Shown here: piece after piece, positions 1-7,450 of the stretch | Layout of the letters: the number at the start of each line of letters is the position of its first letter | Position numbering within the stretch: the stretch's first letter is position 1 | NCBI GenBank assembly: GCA_964417685.1 | Contig: CAYQIT010000001.1 | Coordinates: 172,358 to 236,357 of the forward strand | DNA: 64,000 nucleotides | Direction: 5' to 3' | From: CAJQGY01 sp964417685 | GTDB lineage: Bacteria; Pseudomonadota; Gammaproteobacteria; Magnimaribacterales; D2472 | The notes under the pieces: generated by a model | Told to the model about the DNA's origin: nothing | Databases searched by the model: none | The model's input: the letters and a program-made list of their open reading frames with translations, nothing else | Program-made: the position numbers and the translations under genes

Positions 1-238
1 ATCAGCCCACGGTATTGTAGGTATTTTAGGTGTAATGGTTGTGCCATTAACATCTGATGCATCTTTCTTCTCTCAGTTTATTGGTGTTATTTCAATTGCA
101 GGATTTACATTTGTTGCTAGTTTAATAGCCATATCTGTTATCAATGCAGTACTACCAATACGAGCAAGTGATGAAGATCAATACGTTGGATTGGATGTTT
201 CTGAGATAGGTGTGGAAGCTTATCCAGAATTTAAATAA
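1..238 (+). CDS. amt: Ammonium transporter, C-terminal fragment (runs off window start)
   Basis: The reading frame is open from base 2 and ends at the TAA at 236-238, so only the last 79 residues are seen. The fragment begins SAHGIVGILG, which matches the block around the second pore histidine of Amt/Mep/Rh channels. It then has one clear membrane segment and ends in the cytoplasmic tail YVGLDVSEIGVEAYPEF, a typical AmtB C-terminus that in characterised members contacts the GlnK trimer. It would conduct ammonium across the inner membrane. A second complete paralogue follows 168 bp downstream on the same strand, but a terminator separates them. The Met at 35 is internal and not a start. The family call is safe; the rest of the gene lies outside the window. 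Confidence 0.9.
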   Translation, partial: SAHGIVGILGVMVVPLTSDASFFSQFIGVISIAGFTFVASLIAISVINAVLPIRASDEDQYVGLDVSEIGVEAYPEFK

Positions 239-290
239 TTTTTTATAAGGCTTACGTTTCCCCCCTATATGTAACTAAGCCTTTCCACAG

Positions 291-319
291 AAAAGAGCTA
301 TCTCCCTGATAGCTCTTTT
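291..319 (+). terminator. Rho-independent terminator between the two amt genes
   Basis: A perfect 12-bp stem, AAAAGAGCTATC with GATAGCTCTTTT, closes a 5-base loop (tccct) and ends in a T-run. It lies 53 bp after the stop of the first amt and before the promoter of the second, so the two transporters are probably separate transcripts. Because the stem has A at one end and T at the other, it could also work from the other strand. Confidence 0.85.
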
Positions 320-360
320 CACTTTCTGCACTACTTCTGATCAAATTAATGTAAATATTA

Positions 361-376
361 CGGCATAAAAATTGCA
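361..376 (+). promoter_or_regulatory. Candidate sigma54 (-24/-12) promoter of amt
   Basis: The sequence CGGCATAAAAATTGCA has GG and TTGC elements at the exact -24/-12 spacing of the sigma54 consensus (TGGCAC-N5-TTGCW); it differs at the first T and at the last C of TGGCAC. Transcription would start near 387, about 20 bp before the ATG at 407 and just ahead of the GGAG ribosome site at 398-401. Ammonium transporters are classic NtrC/sigma54 targets, which agrees with the context. No NtrC site was identified, and in AT-rich DNA one match may be chance. Confidence 0.4.
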
Positions 377-406
377 TGTAATTAGACATTACATATAGGA
401 GTAATA

Positions 407-1684
407 ATGTTTAATCGAAATATAGTTTTTTTACTATTGGCATTCTTTGTGCCAAACACTTTTGCTGGAGCCGATACAGGTGATACAGCATGGATTTTAA
501 CTTCAACTGCATTGGTGTTATTTATGACACTTCCTGGCTTAGCTTTATTTTATGGTGGCCTTGTAAGAACAAAAAATGTTTTATCAGTTTTAATGCAGTG
601 CTTTGCAATTGCATGTTTGATATCTGTATGTTGGGTTGTTTACGGTTACAGCCTAGCATTTAAAGGTGATGGTATTTTTATTGGAGATCTTAGTTCATTA
701 TTTTTAAATAACATAGGTCGAGATTCGCTTTCAGGAACTCTGCCTGAAACAGTTTTTATTACATTCCAAATGACATTTGCAATCATAACTCCTGCACTTG
801 TAGTTGGTGCTTTTGCTGAAAGAATGAAATTTGGAGCTATGTGCTTATTTTCAATAGCTTGGTTTACTTTAGTTTACCTCCCTGCTTGCCATATGGTCTG
901 GGGTGGTGGATATTTGGCTAGCAAAGGAGTTATTGACTTTGCGGGAGGCCTTGTGGTTCACGCCACTTGCGGTATTGGAGCATTAGTTATAGCAATATAT
1001 CTAGGTAAAAGAGACGGTTTTCTTGAAAAACCTATGCCGCCACATAATAGAACTATGGTTATGATTGGCGCATCAATGCTTTGGGTGGGATGGTTTGGAT
1101 TCAATGCCGGTAGTGCTGTAGCAGCTGATGGTAATGCCGGAATGGCTATGCTAGTTACACATATTAGTGCAGCTCTTGGCGCGCTAACATGGATGGCAAT
1201 TGAGTGGTTTAAATCAGGAAAAGCCACAATCGTAGGTATTGCTACAGGTATGGTTGCTGGACTAGCAACTATTACACCTGCCTCAGGAACTGTTGGACCT
1301 GCAGGAGCAATGTTAATTGGTGTTTTAGCTGGATCTATTTGTTTCTATGCTACTCAGCTTGTGAAGTCATACTTTAGAGTAGATGACTCGCTAGATGTTT
1401 TCCCAGTTCATGGTGTTGGCGGAATATTAGGAATAATAATGTTAAGCCTTGTTGGAACTCCTGGAGGCTTTTTGGGTAATGGCTCAACAGGATTTGACAA
1501 TACCCCTTTCGATCAACTTTTAATCCAATTAGAAGGAATATTTGTTATTTGTGCATGGACTGGAATAGCAACATACGTAATCTTAAAAACCTTAAATATC
1601 TTTATTGATATAAGAGTTACAAAAGAGGAAGAAGAGGAAGGGCTAGACGTAAGCCTTCACAACGAACAAGGATATAATTTATAA
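407..1684 (+). CDS. amtB: Ammonium transporter AmtB
   Basis: This 425-residue protein is a full-length Amt/Mep/Rh ammonium channel of the inner membrane. It starts with a cleavable-looking signal (positive MFNRN, hydrophobic core, then PNTFA-GAD), as in E. coli AmtB. Diagnostic sites are the ALFYGGLVR block near 46-54, Asp177 in GVIDFAGG, and the twin pore histidines His185 (GLVVHATCG) and His335 (FPVHGVGG). The C-terminal tail has an unusual run of five Glu before GLDVSLHNEQGYNL, and diverges from the usual GlnK-contact sequence seen in the upstream paralogue. The start is set by GGAG 5 bp upstream. The last codon plus stop, TTATAA, is also the stop of the convergent gene. No glnK gene is in view. 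Confidence 0.95.
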   Translation: MFNRNIVFLLLAFFVPNTFAGADTGDTAWILTSTALVLFMTLPGLALFYGGLVRTKNVLSVLMQCFAIACLISVCWVVYGYSLAFKGDGIFIGDLSSLFLNNIGRDSLSGTLPETVFITFQMTFAIITPALVVGAFAERMKFGAMCLFSIAWFTLVYLPACHMVWGGGYLASKGVIDFAGGLVVHATCGIGALVIAIYLGKRDGFLEKPMPPHNRTMVMIGASMLWVGWFGFNAGSAVAADGNAGMAMLVTHISAALGALTWMAIEWFKSGKATIVGIATGMVAGLATITPASGTVGPAGAMLIGVLAGSICFYATQLVKSYFRVDDSLDVFPVHGVGGILGIIMLSLVGTPGGFLGNGSTGFDNTPFDQLLIQLEGIFVICAWTGIATYVILKTLNIFIDIRVTKEEEEEGLDVSLHNEQGYNL

Positions 1685-2776
1685 AGAATTAGAATACTGT
1701 TTTAAATAAGTGTCGTGCATTTCATCTGGGATGTGCGACATCTGTTTATTGAGATATTCAACAGCCTTCTGGTGTTTTTGAGAAATATAATTTCTATTAG
1801 TTAGCAAGTTTATTGCAGCATGGTTGGTTAGATGGTTTTTATAAAGCTCATTTATTTTTTTTGTAATAATATCAGCACACTCTTCATAGCTCTCAGAATC
1901 AAATCTAATTTCTTTGCCTATGTTAAGACATACATTACCTTTATTTTTACTGATACCATCTGCAATACTTTTTAAATCCTCGCCATCTGCTTTCTTATAT
2001 GCAGTATTGTTAGTTGATGCAAAAACTTCCCTAGCCTTTATAAGATCATTGGGATCATATTCATAAGATATAGCAACTGGTATGACTTTTAATTTATTTA
2101 AACAGTTACCAATATTCATGTCTTTTCGTGAAAATAAATGAATCATCTTTAAGACAGATGGATCTGTTATATCTATACCGTCTTTTGCTCTACCTTGTTT
2201 TTGTGCAATCCATACAGATTCAGAGCATTCAGTCACTTGATTAAAAATAAATTCCGAAACAAGATTTAAACTTTTATAAATTTCTCTCTTTGACTTTCCG
2301 CCCCTATCAATAATAAAACTTTTATTTAGCCTCATTAGATCCGAGGCCCACCTCTCTTCCATTAAATTATTGCCAACTGCATTATTAGTAGTTTTAAAGT
2401 TATTTCTATGTAGTGAATAATTTAATAAAGCCGAATCAAGAGTTATATCTCTATGATTAGATACAAAAATATATGCATCATTTTTATTAAGATTTTCTAT
2501 TCCAAAAACCTTAAATTCATCAATTGATTCCTTAATTACATTTTCTAGTAGGGTCTCGAAAATCTTTTGATAATCTGCAATATTATTAATTTTCTTTATC
2601 TTTGTATTTAATAATTTTTCTAACCAGAATCTTTTAAAAGGTATAAATGGGAACTTGGAGAAAGTGGGTGATGAATTAAAAAATATATCTTGTAATTCTT
2701 GATTCTTAACAAGCTCTTTGAGTACTGGTCGTACTTCAGAATCATTGTATGGCCTTATAGAATCAAATTTATTCAT
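1679..2776 (-). CDS. Putative glycerolipid acyltransferase (PlsC-like)
   Basis: This 365-residue protein has no clear membrane helix. Its core is FVSNHRDITLDSAL near 105-118, which resembles the H-X4-D acyltransferase block, but the His and the second Asp are five residues apart. Further on, FIIDRGGKSKREIY and WIAQKQGRAKDG look like the glycerol-phosphate binding (G-K-R) and FPEGTRS-type blocks of PlsB/PlsC proteins. It would transfer an acyl group to lysophosphatidate or a related lipid at the inner membrane. Similar NHRDI-type proteins are often labelled 1-acyl-glycerol-3-phosphate acyltransferase without biochemical proof. It overlaps the convergent amtB by 6 bp and is divergent from a glycerophosphodiesterase, so the pair may act together in phospholipid turnover (inferred). 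Confidence 0.65.
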   Translation of the reverse strand: MNKFDSIRPYNDSEVRPVLKELVKNQELQDIFFNSSPTFSKFPFIPFKRFWLEKLLNTKIKKINNIADYQKIFETLLENVIKESIDEFKVFGIENLNKNDAYIFVSNHRDITLDSALLNYSLHRNNFKTTNNAVGNNLMEERWASDLMRLNKSFIIDRGGKSKREIYKSLNLVSEFIFNQVTECSESVWIAQKQGRAKDGIDITDPSVLKMIHLFSRKDMNIGNCLNKLKVIPVAISYEYDPNDLIKAREVFASTNNTAYKKADGEDLKSIADGISKNKGNVCLNIGKEIRFDSESYEECADIITKKINELYKNHLTNHAAINLLTNRNYISQKHQKAVEYLNKQMSHIPDEMHDTYLKQYSNSL

Positions 2777-2834
2777 ACTAAGATAAATTTACTAAAAATG
2801 TATTTTACATTAAATATGTTTACAATATTGCTCA

Positions 2835-3578
2835 ATGAAATCATATCTTAATTATTCTGGATTAGAGGTATTAGCTCATAGAGGTGGATCTATAGAGTCA
2901 TTAGAGAATACGATTGAATCTTTCGAATACTCAATATCCCTTGGTTGTAACTATATAGAAACAGATGTTCAGCTATCTTCAGATGGCAAGCCATATATCT
3001 TTCATGATGAAGATTTGAATCGATTGGCGGGTATCAATAAAATCTTTAATGACCTTAACAGCTCAGAGATAGATGAAATAAAACTGTTCAATAATCATAA
3101 AATTCCTTTGCTTGAAGAGGTTTTAATTAAATTTCCAGAGACGCATTTTCAAATCGATGTAAAAACAGATGAGGTTGCTTTACCTGCTCTAAAAGTTATT
3201 TATGATCTTGGAGCACAGGATAGAGTTTGTATTGCAAGCTTTAGCAGTGAGCGGCTCGAAACAGTAAGAAACAAATATCCTGATATTTGTATCTCAATGG
3301 GCCCAATAGAGATTTTAAAATTATTACTTAGCAGTTTTGGTCTGTACAAAGGAAAGGTTCCTGGTGACTGTCTGCAAATACCTATTTATCAATATGGCAT
3401 AAAGTTGGTTACCAAAAGATTTGTAAATTTTGTACAGTCAAAAGGTCTTAAAATTATTGTTTGGACTATTAACGAGCCAGAAGAAATGAAAAAGCTTATA
3501 GAATTAGAAGTTGATGGAATAATTACTGATAAGCCAAAAGCTTTATTTAATATTCTTAAGCAGAATCCTTCAGAATAA
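2835..3578 (+). CDS. ugpQ: Glycerophosphodiester phosphodiesterase
   Basis: A 247-residue GDPD-family TIM barrel. Catalytic and metal sites are visible: LAHRGG (His-Arg near 16-17), LENTIESF, ETDVQLSSDG (Glu and Asp metal ligands near 41-43) and the general-acid block FHDEDLNRL near 57. The C-terminal IIVWTINEPEEM and GVDGIITDKP are also standard for the family. There is no signal peptide, so it would act in the cytoplasm and release glycerol-3-phosphate from deacylated phospholipids, feeding both carbon and phosphorus pools. It is divergent from the acyltransferase with 58 bp between the starts. No good Shine-Dalgarno is visible. Its 3' end overlaps the convergent small gene by 23 bp. UgpQ is the closest named type; the exact head-group preference is unknown. 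Confidence 0.9.
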   Translation: MKSYLNYSGLEVLAHRGGSIESLENTIESFEYSISLGCNYIETDVQLSSDGKPYIFHDEDLNRLAGINKIFNDLNSSEIDEIKLFNNHKIPLLEEVLIKFPETHFQIDVKTDEVALPALKVIYDLGAQDRVCIASFSSERLETVRNKYPDICISMGPIEILKLLLSSFGLYKGKVPGDCLQIPIYQYGIKLVTKRFVNFVQSKGLKIIVWTINEPEEMKKLIELEVDGIITDKPKALFNILKQNPSE

Positions 3579-3756
3579 ACTTTACTAATACTCGCTTAGC
3601 AATTATATAAATTGGAATAATTATCGATGTAGTTATTAGGATCTCAAGCCTCCAATCTAAATCCATTAAGCTTCTAATAAAAGGAGCAATTACAAATGCT
3701 GTAATAGCACCAAGAATACTATAAAAAATAATTGATTCTTTGCTCAAAAGTTTCAT
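3556..3756 (-). CDS. Small membrane protein, unknown function
   Basis: This 66-residue protein has two predicted membrane helices (about 9-28 and 38-56) separated by a short polar turn, SLMDLDWRLE, and ends in a basic tail. Its start directly follows the stop of the upstream MFS gene, with AAGG eight bases before the ATG, so it is probably translated from the same mRNA. I do not recognise a family. A role with the MFS permease is only a guess from position. It overlaps the 3' end of the convergent glycerophosphodiesterase by 23 bp. Confidence 0.55.
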   Translation of the reverse strand: MKLLSKESIIFYSILGAITAFVIAPFIRSLMDLDWRLEILITTSIIIPIYIIAKRVLVKFILKDSA

Positions 3757-5010
3757 TTATCTAGCCTTAATTAAAAGCAATCCACCAAAAATGAATAGCA
3801 TTATGATTGGAAGAAGTGCCATTGTTATGTCTTGAAAATATAATAAGAAAAACCCAACCAAAAGCGGGCCTACAAAGGCCCCAGCTTTGCCAAAAGTATT
3901 GAAAAGACCAAAAAATTCTCCTGCTTTATCTTGAGGAATTATTTTAGCAAAGTAACCTCTAGAGCTTGCTTGAATTCCGCCTTGTACAGATCCAACTGAT
4001 GCAGCCATTAGATAGAATTCAATAGCTGATGAGAGTTGAGTAGTGAATAATATAATAGCTATATAAAGTATTATTGAAAAAGAAATTACAAAAAAGTCTC
4101 CACTCCTCTCTCCAATATGAGACCACATGATAGTTGCAGGAAATGCCACAAACTGAACAATTATTAAACCAATAATTATTGAACTATTATCAAGCCCAAG
4201 ATTTTTTGCAAAAGTGGATGCAAGATACATTACAGTATGAACACCATCGATATATAAAAAGAATGCAAGAAGAAATATAAAAGCTTTTTTGTACTTAGAA
4301 ATTTCTTTAAAGGTATTTATTAATCTATTGAAAGATTGAAGTATTTTTTGATATTTTGAAATTTCCTGATTATTAATCGGGCTATCTTTATAGGTTATTA
4401 ACAAAGGTATTGTAAATACTAGCCACCAAACAGATACAGATAGGAAGGACCATCGAATTGCATCGCTTTGAGATTCTAATCCAAATGTACTTGGATAGAG
4501 AGTCATTAAAGCATTTATTAGAAATAGAATTCCTCCACCCAAATACCCCCAGGCATATCCATATCCTGAAATTTTAGAAAATAGATCTGGTGATGCTATT
4601 AATATCAATATTTTGTCATATAGAACAAGGGATGCAGAGAAAAAATAATTTGCCAATGCATAAAAAACTAGCGCATACATCCATGAGCCAGATTGAATAA
4701 AAAATAACATTGCTACACAGATCACTCCTAATAACATAAATGATCTAAATAATGATTTGGTGCTATTTGAGATATCTGAATATGAACCAATTAAAGGTGC
4801 AGTAAAAAGCAAAACAATATTTGATGCTGCAAGCGCGAAAGATTGATATGAGGTAGCATCAATTCTCTCTACATTAGCAGCCCAAAAATCTAAATAAAAG
4901 ATAGGAAAGAATGCTGCTAATACAGTTGTTACAAAAGCAGACATTCCAAAGTCATAAGCAATCCATGCTTTGACTTGACGAGAAAATTTAGTTTTGGATT
5001 TAGATATCAC
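3757..5010 (-). CDS. MFS permease, UMF1 (Atg22-like) family
   Basis: A 417-residue protein with about 12 membrane helices. Its N-terminus, WIAYDFGMSAFVTTVLAAFFP, matches the signature of UMF1/Atg22-like transporters (W-x-x-Y-D-x-x-x-S-A-F) better than any other MFS group. Helix 4-5 carries YAWGYLGGGI and the second half has GGIQASSRGYFAKIIP, again like UMF1, where this block resembles MFS motif A. Yeast Atg22 exports amino acids from the vacuole; bacterial members have no settled substrate. It shares a transcript with the 66-residue membrane protein that follows immediately. Confidence 0.8.
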   Translation of the reverse strand: MISKSKTKFSRQVKAWIAYDFGMSAFVTTVLAAFFPIFYLDFWAANVERIDATSYQSFALAASNIVLLFTAPLIGSYSDISNSTKSLFRSFMLLGVICVAMLFFIQSGSWMYALVFYALANYFFSASLVLYDKILILIASPDLFSKISGYGYAWGYLGGGILFLINALMTLYPSTFGLESQSDAIRWSFLSVSVWWLVFTIPLLITYKDSPINNQEISKYQKILQSFNRLINTFKEISKYKKAFIFLLAFFLYIDGVHTVMYLASTFAKNLGLDNSSIIIGLIIVQFVAFPATIMWSHIGERSGDFFVISFSIILYIAIILFTTQLSSAIEFYLMAASVGSVQGGIQASSRGYFAKIIPQDKAGEFFGLFNTFGKAGAFVGPLLVGFFLLYFQDITMALLPIIMLFIFGGLLLIKAR

Positions 5011-5115
5011 TTTTCATATATGTGTTATTGGATATGCTCATTCTATATCAAAAATATATCTTGTAATAAATTAAAAGATTTAATATATTTTAATTTATTA
5101 ATTAGGGGGTTAATT

Positions 5116-5217
5116 ATGCAAGATAGTGAAACAATCAAATACGGGGCATTATTTATTTTCGGTATCGGGTTTGTAGTATTTGTGCTTGGTGTGGCTGCGG
5201 CTGTTTTCTTTAATTAG
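5116..5217 (+). CDS. 33-residue single-helix membrane protein
   Basis: The start at 5116 is chosen because AGGGGG (5104-5109) lies just upstream; the longer frame from 4975 reads back into the coding strand of the MFS gene and is basic and unlike a protein. The product begins MQDSETIKYG and continues as one hydrophobic helix ending VFFN. It sits between the MFS gene (divergent) and hinT (convergent, 4-bp overlap of stops). Such peptides often belong to membrane complexes, but no partner is evident here and no family is recognised. Confidence 0.5.
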   Translation: MQDSETIKYGALFIFGIGFVVFVLGVAAAVFFN

Positions 5218-5555
5218 CCGGGAGGCCAATTCATTGGTCTGCCTGCAAGCAAGTGAACATGGAGATGAAAAACACTTTGACCTGCCTTGGCTCCATTATT
5301 AATAACTAGTCTAAAAGCCTCCTCTAGATCAAGATCTTTAGCTACTTTTTTTGCAACTAATAGCAAATGACCAAGAATTTGACCATCGTCATCTGAGGCA
5401 ACAGAGATCATTTTTATAGGTTTTTTAGGAATAATCAAAAGATGAGTTGGGGCCTGCGGGGCTATATCTTTGATAACAATACTTTGCTCGTCTTCAAATA
5501 TAATTTCTGCAGGAATATCTCTATTTATAATTTTTTCAAATAATGTGGACTCCAT
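5214..5555 (-). CDS. hinT: HIT-family nucleotide hydrolase (HinT)
   Basis: A 113-residue histidine-triad protein of normal HinT length. The triad FHLHVHLLAGR lies near 97-107, just before the C-terminal MNWPPG that is typical of bacterial HinT. The N-terminal block FEKIINRDIPAEIIFEDEQ and the central PTHLLIIPKKPI also match. Known members hydrolyse AMP-lysine and other purine phosphoramidates in the cytoplasm. It is followed closely by two membrane-protein genes on the opposite side of its start (5561-6265), all on the minus strand, and is probably the last gene of that operon. Confidence 0.93.
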   Translation of the reverse strand: MESTLFEKIINRDIPAEIIFEDEQSIVIKDIAPQAPTHLLIIPKKPIKMISVASDDDGQILGHLLLVAKKVAKDLDLEEAFRLVINNGAKAGQSVFHLHVHLLAGRPMNWPPG

Positions 5556-5560
5556 GGGTA

Positions 5561-5749
5561 TTAGATAAACCCTCTCAAGGCTCTATAGCCAATGTAAAAA
5601 ATAACTGCGGTCATAACTAATGCTAAAAATATTATTAATAAATCTCTTAGGGTTTGGAGAAGCTTGCCCTCTTGTTTCATCTTGATAAGACGTGAGAGTA
5701 AAAAAATTATTGCTATTGAGCTAACTACTAAAATAAAAATACTAACCAT
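5561..5749 (-). CDS. Small two-helix membrane protein, unknown function
   Basis: A 62-residue protein with two membrane helices (about 2-19 and 37-55) joined by a basic loop, RLIKMKQEGKLLQTLRD. A strong GGAG site lies seven bases before its ATG. It sits 9 bp after the dedA-like gene and 5 bp before hinT in one minus-strand operon. I do not recognise a family. Confidence 0.6.
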   Translation of the reverse strand: MVSIFILVVSSIAIIFLLSRLIKMKQEGKLLQTLRDLLIIFLALVMTAVIFYIGYRALRGFI

Positions 5750-5758
5750 AATAATCTC

Positions 5759-6265
5759 CTAACTAAATATTGAACCAACACCAGTTACTAAAACACCTAA
5801 CGCTAAACCCCATAACAAGCATGCAATTAAGTCTGATAGATAAAATTTTAACGCCTTTAGGCCAGACACACCTAATAGAAATGGAACTATAGGCCTTACT
5901 GCAGGAATAAATCTTCCAATTACCACTGCATATGGGCCACGCTTTTCAAGAAAATCTTGTGATCTAGATATAATTTTTTTCCTTTTTTGAAAAAACTTAG
6001 TTGATAAAAGATTTGGTCCTAGTGTTTTTCCAAAAAAGAAGCCGCTCAAATCTCCTAAATGGGCGCCAATGATTGCCATTGGAACCATGAGATACAATGA
6101 CAATACATCAGCGTTATACAAAAATATACAAATTGAGAATAGTATTGCGCTTGACACGATAGCCCCAGAAATAATAAATGACTCTAAAAACGCAAAGAAT
6201 AATACAACCAACCAGGCATATTCAGCATTTGTTGATAAGAATAATTCTAATTTACTTACATCCAT
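5759..6265 (-). CDS. DedA-family membrane protein
   Basis: A 168-residue SNARE-associated/DedA protein with about four to five membrane segments. Diagnostic sites are FLESFIISGAIVSS near 25-38, GAHLGDLSGFFFGK near 66-79 and the signature VIGRFIPAVRPIVPFLLGV near 115-133, which contains the conserved Arg and Pro. Members are thought to move lipids (for example undecaprenyl phosphate or phosphatidylethanolamine) across the inner membrane. It heads the operon with the 62-residue membrane protein and hinT. It is a little short for the family (about 200), mainly at the C-terminus. Confidence 0.88.
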   Translation of the reverse strand: MDVSKLELFLSTNAEYAWLVVLFFAFLESFIISGAIVSSAILFSICIFLYNADVLSLYLMVPMAIIGAHLGDLSGFFFGKTLGPNLLSTKFFQKRKKIISRSQDFLEKRGPYAVVIGRFIPAVRPIVPFLLGVSGLKALKFYLSDLIACLLWGLALGVLVTGVGSIFS

Positions 6266-6334
6266 ACTTAAATTTTACGTTGTTTTAAAAATTAATTAAA
6301 ACTATTATCTTATTAGTTTAATTATTCACTCAAT

Positions 6335-7450
6335 ATGATAGAAGAATATATTATTAATGTTCCACAAATTGAAATTGATAATCTCAATAAAAAATTAGAG
6401 CTTACAAGATGGGCTGATGAAATTGACGATAACGATAATTGGAGTGACGGCACTAATTTAAATTTTTTAAAAGAGCTGTGCAGGTATTGGCAGAATGATT
6501 TTGATTGGAGAGAACAAGAAAAAATCTTAAATGAGATAGGAAGCTTTAAGTTTCAATATGATGGGGGGTATATTCATTTTCTTCATAGTAGATCCAATAA
6601 TCCTAATGCAAAAAATTTAATACTTACTCACGGCTGGCCAGGAAGTATTCAAGAATTTATTAAAGTTATTAAATATCTAAGAGATGAATCCAATGAAGAC
6701 TTTAATATTGTTTGCCCTTCTCTACCTGGATTTGGATTTTCTTCAAAACCCAAAAGTAGAGGTACTGACTCCGAAGCAATTGCACGAATTCAAAACAGTT
6801 TAATGATGGAGCTTGGATATGAAAAATATATTGCTCAAGGTGGAGATTGGGGAGCAACTGTAAGCAAATGGATGGCTGATCTGTATCCAGATAATTGTAT
6901 TGGTTTGCATTTAAATTTAGTGATCGCTTTCCCTCCAGATAAAGAACCAATGAAAGGTGTAACAGAGCAAGAGATTAAATTATTAGATAACTTTGAAAAG
7001 TATAAAAGTCAGGGTTATGGATATTATGAAATTCAAAGAACAAAACCGCAAACTATAGGTTATTTACTGAATGATTCACCTGCAGGTCTTGCTGCATGGA
7101 TAAGCGAAAAATTTTATGGATGGTTTGAGGATGGGAACAAGGATATTGTCATTAGTATTGATGAATTACTCTCTATTATATCCTTATATTGGTTTACTGA
7201 ATCTGGAGCCTCATCCGCTAGACTATACAAAGAGAATAATGGACTTGGTTTCTCTTTCAATAAAGTGAAGCAGCCTACTGCAGGTGCAATATTTAAAAAT
7301 GATATTATGATTCCACCAAGAATATGGGCAGAAAATATCTACAATATTGTTCAGTGGAATGTCTATGAAGGTGGGCATTTTGCAGCAATGGAAAGACCAA
7401 TAGATCTTGCTGAAGATTTAATTAAATTTATTAATAAATTAAAGATCTAA
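6335..7450 (+). CDS. Epoxide hydrolase with EHN domain
   Basis: A 371-residue alpha/beta hydrolase with an N-terminal EHN domain (1-90, with WRDDFDWREQE-like WQNDFDWREQE), the plan of microsomal and juvenile-hormone epoxide hydrolases. The oxyanion block LTHGWPGS is at 97-104, the nucleophile Asp171 is in QGGDWGATVSKW, a lid with conserved Tyr residues follows, and the catalytic His is in EGGHFAAMERP near 350. There is no signal peptide, so it is cytoplasmic. It would open epoxides to diols for detoxification or catabolism. Its stop overlaps the convergent phytase gene by 12 bp. Haloalkane dehalogenase is the main alternative but the EHN domain argues against it. Confidence 0.9.
   Translation: MIEEYIINVPQIEIDNLNKKLELTRWADEIDDNDNWSDGTNLNFLKELCRYWQNDFDWREQEKILNEIGSFKFQYDGGYIHFLHSRSNNPNAKNLILTHGWPGSIQEFIKVIKYLRDESNEDFNIVCPSLPGFGFSSKPKSRGTDSEAIARIQNSLMMELGYEKYIAQGGDWGATVSKWMADLYPDNCIGLHLNLVIAFPPDKEPMKGVTEQEIKLLDNFEKYKSQGYGYYEIQRTKPQTIGYLLNDSPAGLAAWISEKFYGWFEDGNKDIVISIDELLSIISLYWFTESGASSARLYKENNGLGFSFNKVKQPTAGAIFKNDIMIPPRIWAENIYNIVQWNVYEGGHFAAMERPIDLAEDLIKFINKLKI

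Noticed and set aside
4975..5115. 47-codon N-terminal extension of the small protein at 5116
   Set aside because: No ribosome site, overlaps the start of the MFS gene, and the sequence is unlike a protein; AGGGGG supports the 5116 start.
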